Source: Delftia acidovorans
Lineage (GTDB): Bacteria > Pseudomonadota > Gammaproteobacteria > Burkholderiales > Burkholderiaceae_C
Reading direction: 5' to 3'
DNA length: 59,305 nucleotides
Assembly (NCBI GenBank): GCA_031286585.1
Contig: JAITUC010000034.1
Location: 1-59,305 of the forward strand
Shown: positions 54,901 to 59,305 of the stretch, piece by piece
Layout: each line of letters begins with the position of its first letter
How positions within the stretch are numbered: position 1 is the first letter of the stretch
Program-made: the position numbers and the translations under genes
Notes under the pieces: model-generated
Told to the model about the DNA's origin: nothing
Seen by the model: the letters and a program-made list of their open reading frames with translations, nothing else
Database searches by the model: none

Positions 54901-57900
54901 CCGCGCCCGTGGGCATACAGACCTCGTTCGGCTCGGCCCACCGTTTCGACGTCAGCCAGTTCCCTGCCGGCAACTACGAATACCGCGTGCGCAACACCAA
55001 TGCGCAGATGACGCGCGATGTGGGTTCGGGCACCTTCACCATCGGCGCAGAAACCGTCAGCAGCAACCTGCCGCCCCTGCCCGGCGGCGTGACCCAGGGA
55101 AGTGCCATCATCGACGGCTCCCCCTACCGCGTGCTGCAGTGGCCCAGGCCTGCAGCCGGCTGGACCGTGGAATTCCGCTACTGGCCACAGGGAAACAGCT
55201 CCGCCGTGACCACGCGCACGGCCGGCAACGGCCTGTTCGCCTATGGCGACGGGCGCACCGTCGGCATGGGCATCAACATGCAAGGCGTGGCCGTCAACTG
55301 GGGGCCGGGCAGCATCGAATACGAGGTGATCGCCACCAACCCCGCCACGGGCGAGAAGGTGCATGCCACAGGCCAGGTCGGAACACCAGGCAACGTGGCC
55401 ATGACCAACGTCTCGCCCCCGCCGGTTCTGGAAAAACGCAACGTCACCAACCTGGGCGTGGTCGGCTATGTCTGGAGCAGCCCTGCTCCCGGCCGCGTGC
55501 CTCTGCACCGTTTCCTCTTCACGTACCAGAACAACCAGCACCACCTCACCTCGGCCGACCCCACGGTCTTCTCCGAATTCAAGGCACTGGAGGCTGCCGG
55601 CGCCGTCATCTATGACGGCATAGTCGGCTATGTGGAGACCTCGCCCTCGGCCACCAACCAGCGCCTGTACCAGTACAAATACGGCGCCTCCACCGTCTTC
55701 CGCCTCACGGCCAATCCGCAGGATGTCAACGGTGGCTCCTTCGTCACCCTGAACTCCAAGCCGGCAGCCAACTACCCGTGGTCGCCCACCACCTGGTACC
55801 AGAGCGCCTACCAGTTCGACGGCTACATCTCCAAGGTCCCGGCCGATGACATGGTGCCGCTGTATGCGGCCTACAACCGCAACGCCATGGGCAACCAGCC
55901 CCTGGGCGACTACCTGACCACCACGCAGGAATACGACATCACCAATCCCTGGGTGCTCAGCGCCGAGATGATTGCCACGGCCAACGTCACAGGCGTGGGC
56001 ACCAGCCAGGCCGCCATCGACGGGCAGATCTACAACATGCTGCACTGGAGCGCCCCGGAGGCCGGTGCACGCGTCAAGGTCAGCTCCTACCCCAGCCTGC
56101 CGGGTGGCTCGCCCACCCTGTGGCGCCAGGGCGACAACCGCATCCACTTCCCGAACTGGGCGCCCCTGCAGGGCATCGTGCTGGATGCGCTCACGCCCAA
56201 CGCCACATACACCATCACGATCGAGATCGAGTACCCCGCCACGGCCCAGCACGCGGCCTATGTCGCCAAATCGATCGTCAAGGTCACCGTCCCCTCCTCG
56301 AGCGCCATCAGCCTGCAGGAGACCACCCCACCCTACACGGAAACCGTGCAGACCCGCGTGTGGGCCGGCACGCCCTTCAACCTCAGCAACCGCGCCGTCA
56401 CCAACCGCGAGTACGACCGCTGGGGCAACCTCACCGGCGTGGACGACCCGCGCGTGCAGGCCGGCCAGACCCTGTTCAAGACCAGCTTCACCTACAACGC
56501 CAGCAACCAGCTCACCTCCCAGACCCAGCTGGCCAGCTACGAAGGCCCCACCGAATACACCACCACGCGCATCTACTACGACGCCCTGGGCCGCCAGGTC
56601 GGCGTGCGTGATGGCAGGGGCAACCTCAACGCCCAGGTCCGCGACCTGGCCGGCAACGTGGTGCAGGAGCGCAAGGCTGATGGCGGGCGCATCGACCTCA
56701 GCTACAACGCCTTTGGCGACAAGACCAGTGCCGCCGAGCGCATGACCACCACGCGCACCGTGGTCACCGACTACAGCTATGACAAGCTCTCGCGGCTGAC
56801 CTCCACGGCGCTGGCATCAACGTCCACGCTGTCGCGATTCGAGTTCGGATCGGTCAACGGCGCGGTGGCCAATGGTGTCAACGGCAGCGTCCATGCGGCC
56901 AACGGCGTCTCTGGAGCCGATCCGCAGAACGCCATTGCCTTGCGCACGCTTGAAACCATCCAGTACGACGAGGCTGGCCGCAAGGTGCGCGTCACCAACG
57001 GCAACAACGAGGCGACACGCTACCGCTACGACCTGGCCGGCAACGTGACCATGAGCGGGCAGGAGCAGGTCAAGGTCACCGCATCGCCGGCCGTACCCGG
57101 CCCCACCGTGACACTGGGCGGGCTGAGCAACGTCAACTACTACCGCTACGATGCCCTGGGCCGCAAGATCGGCTTCACCGACCCGAACCTCATGAGCCAG
57201 GAGTGGGCCTACGACATCTTCGGCCGCCTGCAGTCCCGCAACGACTCGCAACTGGGCAACGGCGATCGCGTCTACTACCAGTACGACTACAACAAGGCCG
57301 GCCAGCTCACCCATGAGGGCAACACCAAGGGCAAGAGCCTCGACTACCGCTACGATGGCGCGGGCCAGCTCATCGAAATCAAGGACAACTACCTGGGCCA
57401 GCTCAGCAGCTACACCTATGACCTGGCCGGCAACCGCCTCACCGAAAAGCTCACCCAGAAGACCAGGCTGGCCTCCGGCCTCATCGAAAACGTGGTCTAC
57501 CAGGACAACCACCTGTTCTACGATGCCCAGAACCGCCTGCGCGCCAGCTTCGATGGCCGCTCCGACGTTCGGATCAGCTACGACCTGTCCGGCAACCGCA
57601 GCCAGGTCAAGACCCATGTAATCAACAACGTCTTTGACCTGAAGAATCCTGACAACTGGGATCTCACGCCGGGCCAGTACAAGTCCTATGTCAATGACAG
57701 CGTGACGACTTATGAATACGACGCCATGAACCGGCAGACCGTCAGCCGCGAGGAACAGACCCAGAAGATTGGACTGGACCCCAAGGCGACGACCATCGTC
57801 ACCACCCTCACGCACAACTACTCCTACGACCTGGCCGGCAACCGCACCGGCGACATTGCCAGTGAACAGACCTCTGGCAAGGCCGCCCAGCAAACGGTCA

Positions 57901-59305
57901 ACAACTACGTCTACGACGACCTGCACCGGCTGGACAGCTTCAGCATCAGCCAGTCTGGCAAGGCCACGCAGTCCGGCCAGATCCTCTACGACGGAGCCGG
58001 CCGCCAGGTCTATGCCAAGACGCTGAGCAGCACTGGCGAAGCCGAACACCGCTACAACCAGTACGACACCCTGGGCCGCGTGCAGGACACCCGCGTCGTC
58101 ATGCGCCGCGCCGACAACCAGCAAAAGATCCAGCACACCGACGTCGCCTACCATGGCGCCCCCGGCACCACCGACCCCAGCCTGGGCTACGACGCCGCTG
58201 GCAACCTGCGCGGACAAGTGCAGACCACGAATGGCAACACCGGTGATGCTGCGCGCACCACCTACAAATACCAGTTCAACGGCGGCTACCAGCAGACCGA
58301 GTCCACCACCACCCAGGGCGGCACCACGGCCACTACCAACACCTGGCGTGATGCCAACGGCTTCATCAGCAACATAGAACAGCGAGGCGGGGTCAACGAC
58401 AACCGCTACAACCGAACCTTTGTCAACGACGCCAAGGGCAATGCCCTGTACGTTAACCAGGGCACGGGGCAATTCGCGGCCCCTATCGGAGAATTCGGTC
58501 GTATAGAAAACCGCCCCGGCGGCTACCTTGGTGGCTACATAGGCAACGTCCTCAACCCCGGCCACATCCAGCGGCAACTGGTGGCCAACGGCGAAGTCCT
58601 GGCCCGCTATGGCGATGCCCCCGACTCCGAGAACCGCCCCCAGAACGGCGCAGTACCCAAGTACGTCAACACCGCCGAATTCCACCTGAACGCCCCTGCC
58701 CTGAAGCTGCGCGACACCAACTTCAGCGCCATGAGCTACACCGTGGTCGGCGGCGAGACGCTCAAGACCATTGCCCGCAACGTGCTGGGCGACAGCAGCC
58801 TGTGGTGGCGCATCGCGGACGCCAACGGCCTGGCCGTCTCGGGCGACGGCGAGCTCACGGCCGGCCAGACCCTGAGCATTCCCAAGCTGGCACTGAACGC
58901 CAACAACGCAGACACCTTCCAGCCCTATGACCCGAGCCGGGTCACGGGCAGCCTGGATTCTGTGCTGCCTGCGCCTGCGGGCCAGGGGGGCGGCTGCGGG
59001 GCACTGGGCAAGATCATTATGGTGGCAGTGGCTGTAGTCGTTGCCGTCTATGCCCCCTACATGCTCAACCAGGTTGGAGCGGGTAGCCTGCTGGTATCGG
59101 GCGGCGCGGTCACTCCGCTTGGCGCTGCGGTAGGAGGAGCCGCAGGCTCCATTGCCAGCCAGGTAGCTGGCAATCTGATGGGGGTGCAGGACGGCTTCAG
59201 TTGGAAGAGCGTGGCTCTGTCTGCGCTCAGCGGTGGCATCACCAAGGGCCTTGCAGGAACGGAACTGCTCGGCGGAACGGACTGGCAATCGGCAGCTATG
59301 CGAGC
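42993..59305 (+). CDS. Giant YD-repeat / Ig-like / LysM protein, 3' end outside window
   Basis: A single open frame of at least 5,437 codons that is still open at the window edge. Order by approximate residue: N-terminal conserved block without signal peptide (1-160: GRGGEQVFVNVASGNLVIAH); YD repeats (160-740); ten Ig-like units (780-1726); a long YD shell (1730-3700); a module with YRYYNRYTDTHHFTT (about 3790-3940); two fibronectin-like units; a second such module (about 4160-4300); YD repeats (4470-5240); a LysM domain (5247-5300: SYTVVGGETLKTIARNVLGD ... LTAGQTLSIPKL); and a hydrophobic Gly/Ala pre-toxin region. ATG 42993 was chosen for AAGGGG five bases ahead; an in-frame ATG at 42969 lacks a site. 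The expected job is contact-dependent or secreted toxin delivery. The export route and toxin are not visible. Confidence 0.9.
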   Translation, partial: MVGIVSGNSLGLGNSSLATLGQRAAQGNASQGRGGEQVFVNVASGNLVIAHNDDQLVAHGGGFQAVRTYNSQGLLNDDNADNWSSGFYRRQLVLSGTYGQPGSTITRTERDGASALFSWEAASSSYVSTDGAGAYDRIVQQGSSYVFTDGATGNREFHDTATGRLDKSVDASGNTTAYTYDANGNIAKLVNPSGESIQYEYTGNLLNRIRVVDSQGATTTRTSYAYDARNRLSQVTVDLTPQDGSTADGKLYRTSYTYHGDSNRIATLTQSDGSQLTIDYVQVGSEFKVSSLRDALGQTTRFAYDTATRTTQVTDPAGKVSSYAYDAKGQLLSITSPATNGVSAVQRFEYNANGDLIRSTDADGRTVFMAYDANGNQVLQRDGAGNTITRTYNAQNRLLSETVYTQPDPDGDGTAQASGAQTTRYVYDDATGMQLRFSVSAEGRVTEYRRNAYGEVVSTLQHQAARYGAAGASTEAALSAWSGQQNLQQLQRTDYVLDFRGQAQVTTTYAATDAAGNGLAAGSTVTRHVYDQAGRLLQTIDGNGGSTSYAYDGLGRLLTVTDAKGQVTTTTYDDAGRRIVVLSANGLQEVRSYDSAGRLISNLRQDTASATASSTTAFTYDATGRLVSTQDATGVRQWNVYDDAGRKVAEVDGTGAATEYRYNASGQLVQTIAYAKALPPSDNAPTLQAIQALAEAGDRKSWRIYDDAQRLVWQIGPQGEGTRTDYDGASRIVAVTQLATPMPIDSLGDGSLLVARGTGIARIGTGSSGQLALQAIPAKALLGEPVRIVASGAGLGNGSVVFKSGSTVLGTVKAVNGVAEITLSNLPAGLQAISASHVSESGEALASTSALSVQIQQRSETSLQGTPSSITVPGRLTLTAKVSGSNPQGTVSFFQGETLLGVATVSAGQAILDMDATPALLLNGANAISLRYSGDAVHQASVASATVNAVHRTGPTPSDKLLPTLEGLRINPGMVVLLTNSIDSGTSVSFSVAVKGSAPGGTVTFLIDGKVRGAAAVVNGMATLTVKASDLEQGPHDVSASYSGDAFHQPQQLTASGALQVMKLPPQATAFNGAIRVSPGSETVLRVQLMGPLTPTGKVDFYSNGQLIGSAALDASGNAALDATTLLPGGKHSIEARYAGDANNSAVVSRTLKLNLLPAPADIQVSASASRILQGESIELTARLAPEAAQGQVTFYANGQVVGVANVTAGLARLTTTALQSVGNAQITASYTGSAEQPSSVRTNVAQVQVDIALQPLPPATQVQPTRTELAVSGSLLGLDNIRLTASIDAAGGTPGGTVSFYDGDLLVGTASVVNGTAVLNLASHARAPAFTSGATSLYVPAAGTRTLRAVYSGDSTLASSAASTTRELQTGFLPDGEITARRGNDGRYELGFSSFHTSGPISFYSDGILLGTAALVDGWASLTGIALTPGAHEITASYPGSAIYRAGIVGRNVSERGASQLVFDAQGVEQTAAGTVLRARVQGTASGSISFFSEGKLIGSATVLNGTATLTTSALAAGLHNISAIYSGDDTNLPGETAAVAVTLEELSVPADTRAPSQLSLDGNANDDPVTIRIANGGATGKIYVFADRQLLGEYALVDGQARIPAGALPAGNRSILFAYTGDAAHQPAEVRAQINRPAAAEALPTVLGIRTEGNLLRIEARAAGGGNGSFKIFRNGLLLQTVAASNGAAAAQLDKALLAGGEFWVEYSEPASGRYGSSGRIQWTSLSESITAGTANVADRTTRQFHSADGLVLATLDAEGYLVALNYDAAGRLASTTRFATASDAAKRATGTLAELMPATNAQDITERRLYDGQGRLAATVDGAGYLTAFGYDAAGQLTSQTRYATALKAAVLSTLTSTTAVAGIRPAANAQDRTTVFEYDKLGQLTAETDWQGTRTEHSYDAAGNRTASTVAAGTAEARTRLARYDALGRVTAELSAEGARQLAAAQTPAQIEAVWSSYASRHTYDAAGRRTSTTDANGLRTLFFYNADNQLTHTINALGEVAETRYNALGQVSAQVRYGTRINPGSLTGSLAGGLVNGTLQSLLQAATNAAKDQTTQYTYNTNGTLASERDALGFTRNYVYNTFREETQRTEATGTGTTSTLIQTRYDRRGLVTGQVRDAGKLALTTAATYDAFGRQVSATDALGHTRTHAYDRLGREVSSTDSLWATLTTTYDAFSRIVTQVNAEGSTTRYAYDAKARTVTITTDEGLLAKQTYNRHGDQISASDSQGHLTTYTFDANGRPTGSSASTWLYDAKVMQTAATTQAYDKAGRLVETVDANGTRTTIAYDAANRVLSRTVDPTGLALTTQYAYDPLGRQIRITEPGGTVTELRYDAKGQLLEQIVDPAGLALSTRYSYDAQGHALEVTSPEGTLTRYTYDAAGRRTKEQIDPSGLNLTRSYTYDAGGNVTSSVDANGNTSYYLYDSENRQILAVDGAGGVQETRYDALGRISRLSTYRNPLTGFDLQAYVNNGPSFGPATWPEQVMARIAPTASDRIEYRSYDANNHLQSVVTGLGEVTTYLRDGNGRIQEQRSYANRISIGGTGGWTPGTFPTPVADDARDLRTRMVYDGMGRLIATADGTGAVTGLRYDAAGNVVQRVRYAQTVTLGSDPYDSAAIYTLIAQDSSAANAVETNTYDRAGRLTWSADAAGSVTAYQYDRDGRVVKKARFASAITAGQQPQDVVQAGALSTDYVYDAAGRQTHIVGADGAVVRQVWDRNGNLRQRTEFATTITPPIFVSGAVMGPIVTNYDRSNIGNYLRTAAGDRTTTLAYDKANRQVLEVNAAGAVRQISYSKVFVVTAASTGTVTPGAAQQQLHSQTVTAYANTVDLSALGVADITLERVMAMLQPNASQDRETTQILDGANRTVRTIDANGYATAREYDGTGQLTHLTEYADKSGSASAQDRHTRYSYDGAGRLASTTDALGNRETYAYNALGQKTAFTNKAGATWNYDYDRAGRLVRETSPAVDLAAVKELGGALVPDTGNTGSQRIVTQLAYDSFGNLTSRTEALGRPEQRSTRYEYDKAGRQIKTVFPGVSVYRGEDIAALKNNSALGAAARVETAGVELSSETRYDALGNAVASRAMGIPGTAEAWSYKSYDRAGRVSFDVDAAGFVTGYTRNAWGETERLVRHAQAIALPSPAGTALADAAVRQSVQANHPANREILTSYDRMGRTLTVQEPQVFNYDSQTGETASGRKSTTHAYNAFGDLASTTVNLGNARTAVTSHGYDKLGRRVATTDAMGFITTMAYDAMGSLVRQVEYAKAGTMAAITGTPYTEAGDRVTDYGYDLLGRKTTETRRGVAHTGVNAGAQQQGDVLYDKTSDLTTRYAYDALGNLTRTTDALGGVTYNFYDALGRVRATITPAMNLGVAATGAGANPINPLTEFQRDAHGNVLVTTQYAAGANVAADGSSYTRVASGNDRVTTAKFDAQGHTTQITDAQGYSRYYAYDAQGRLAKEWQTVTSHDKNGTASQASLWRAYSYDVLGRQTHSYAPSESIALGTLSVSDTELSYNAFGEVTQKRVLDNGQALQGVETYDYDNAGRVWRTNAGDGVYKILAYDMQGRQTAQLISEGLDLKTAFQDTQSALNAQANNKAQFRRTDMRYDALGRLTQTLAPERATEQPMSITTRQNMLYGVISQSEVIGDRNTGLLNQVDLVWRSLEDLGSGDVRITVNYNSAPYKTSPTGDSTRDDEIASSPLQKIVVVSAEEALEGYSLKWTSDYIIANGPMAYARGISAITGVKLEKLDVFGQWKTLYNVAGQSQPASLNWTEGSSPGQIWNEAGDGRIPIYRYYNRYTDTHHFTTSLSERERLLNQATGWLDEGTAGYVSKDPQPGLIPLYRWTKSGDPDVSLYTNGGVPSAGGSWQNQGIEGYVAPSSPNVQGMTRLYRLDNRVSGRGDGLYTTSITDRNALLGLNSRPTFGGLPPALNSQMLAGAFGLSIEVSYPQDLVSKTTLEYRRYGSNDGWTTAPVGIQTSFGSAHRFDVSQFPAGNYEYRVRNTNAQMTRDVGSGTFTIGAETVSSNLPPLPGGVTQGSAIIDGSPYRVLQWPRPAAGWTVEFRYWPQGNSSAVTTRTAGNGLFAYGDGRTVGMGINMQGVAVNWGPGSIEYEVIATNPATGEKVHATGQVGTPGNVAMTNVSPPPVLEKRNVTNLGVVGYVWSSPAPGRVPLHRFLFTYQNNQHHLTSADPTVFSEFKALEAAGAVIYDGIVGYVETSPSATNQRLYQYKYGASTVFRLTANPQDVNGGSFVTLNSKPAANYPWSPTTWYQSAYQFDGYISKVPADDMVPLYAAYNRNAMGNQPLGDYLTTTQEYDITNPWVLSAEMIATANVTGVGTSQAAIDGQIYNMLHWSAPEAGARVKVSSYPSLPGGSPTLWRQGDNRIHFPNWAPLQGIVLDALTPNATYTITIEIEYPATAQHAAYVAKSIVKVTVPSSSAISLQETTPPYTETVQTRVWAGTPFNLSNRAVTNREYDRWGNLTGVDDPRVQAGQTLFKTSFTYNASNQLTSQTQLASYEGPTEYTTTRIYYDALGRQVGVRDGRGNLNAQVRDLAGNVVQERKADGGRIDLSYNAFGDKTSAAERMTTTRTVVTDYSYDKLSRLTSTALASTSTLSRFEFGSVNGAVANGVNGSVHAANGVSGADPQNAIALRTLETIQYDEAGRKVRVTNGNNEATRYRYDLAGNVTMSGQEQVKVTASPAVPGPTVTLGGLSNVNYYRYDALGRKIGFTDPNLMSQEWAYDIFGRLQSRNDSQLGNGDRVYYQYDYNKAGQLTHEGNTKGKSLDYRYDGAGQLIEIKDNYLGQLSSYTYDLAGNRLTEKLTQKTRLASGLIENVVYQDNHLFYDAQNRLRASFDGRSDVRISYDLSGNRSQVKTHVINNVFDLKNPDNWDLTPGQYKSYVNDSVTTYEYDAMNRQTVSREEQTQKIGLDPKATTIVTTLTHNYSYDLAGNRTGDIASEQTSGKAAQQTVNNYVYDDLHRLDSFSISQSGKATQSGQILYDGAGRQVYAKTLSSTGEAEHRYNQYDTLGRVQDTRVVMRRADNQQKIQHTDVAYHGAPGTTDPSLGYDAAGNLRGQVQTTNGNTGDAARTTYKYQFNGGYQQTESTTTQGGTTATTNTWRDANGFISNIEQRGGVNDNRYNRTFVNDAKGNALYVNQGTGQFAAPIGEFGRIENRPGGYLGGYIGNVLNPGHIQRQLVANGEVLARYGDAPDSENRPQNGAVPKYVNTAEFHLNAPALKLRDTNFSAMSYTVVGGETLKTIARNVLGDSSLWWRIADANGLAVSGDGELTAGQTLSIPKLALNANNADTFQPYDPSRVTGSLDSVLPAPAGQGGGCGALGKIIMVAVAVVVAVYAPYMLNQVGAGSLLVSGGAVTPLGAAVGGAAGSIASQVAGNLMGVQDGFSWKSVALSALSGGITKGLAGTELLGGTDWQSAAMR
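45330..48170 (+). repeat. Array of ten Ig-like (Big_3-type) domains in the giant protein
   Basis: Ten units of about 95 residues each share the pattern G-x-V-x-F-Y-x-x-G-x-x-x-G-x-A-x-V-x-x-G-x-A-x-L. Examples are GTVSFYDGDLLVGTA, GKVDFYSNGQLIGSA, GQVTFYANGQVVGVA and GSISFFSEGKLIGSA, most ending in a 'YSGD' or 'YTGD' turn. The array interrupts the YD region. Such arrays make stiff stalks on cell-surface proteins. Confidence 0.8.

Overview
The window is high-G+C DNA from a betaproteobacterium of the Comamonadaceae; the gene set (Bug-type solute-binding protein, BKACE enzyme, IclR-linked xsc-pta, structured intergenic repeats) fits Delftia or a close relative best. The genus is an inference from protein style and repeats, not a search result. 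No rRNA, IS element, integrase or CRISPR was seen; there is one tRNA (Gln, anticodon TTG).

Layout. 1-296 is a structured intergenic repeat. 297-2831 is an FtsX-like permease. 2903-8109 (minus) is a tightly packed five-gene operon (2OG-Fe(II) dioxygenase, BKACE/DUF849 enzyme, Bug periplasmic binding protein, quinone oxidoreductase, porin), divergent from an AraC regulator (8271-9278); it looks like a catabolic pathway for an unknown small acid. 9515-12421 is nirBD, assimilatory nitrite reductase, behind a perfect sigma-54 promoter. 12462-13315 is a phage-derived pair: a Mu Com-like zinc-finger protein translationally coupled to a gene that is not mom. A frameshifted GNAT gene and two small membrane or secreted proteins follow.

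14934-22825 is a polymorphic toxin locus: a 2518-residue YD/RHS protein with a teneurin-like domain order, a swapped C-terminal toxin tip, an AT-rich immunity-type gene directly behind it, and a 106-bp decayed copy of the RHS core. Then come a low-molecular-weight tyrosine phosphatase, two proteins of unknown function, a membrane diguanylate cyclase, and a probable copper-related set (DUF2946 protein, SCO lipoprotein, TonB-dependent receptor). A PcaD-like hydrolase follows.

31400-39051 is a sulfonate locus. xsc (sulfoacetaldehyde acetyltransferase), pta and a YeiH-family exporter run rightward from a promoter flanked by an 18-bp inverted repeat. Divergently, an IclR regulator overlaps a CobS-like AAA+ ATPase and a CobT-like VWA protein. 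The expected chemistry is sulfoacetaldehyde + phosphate to acetyl phosphate + sulfite, then acetyl-CoA by Pta, with sulfite or sulfate exported by the YeiH protein.

After a LysR/epimerase pair, the tRNA and two minus-strand genes (one TPR-like), the last 16.3 kb is one uninterrupted reading frame that leaves the window. It encodes a giant (>5,437 residues) YD-repeat protein with a ten-unit Ig-like array, two 'YRYYN..THHFTT'-type modules, a LysM domain and a hydrophobic pre-toxin region. Its toxin tip and any immunity gene lie beyond the window.
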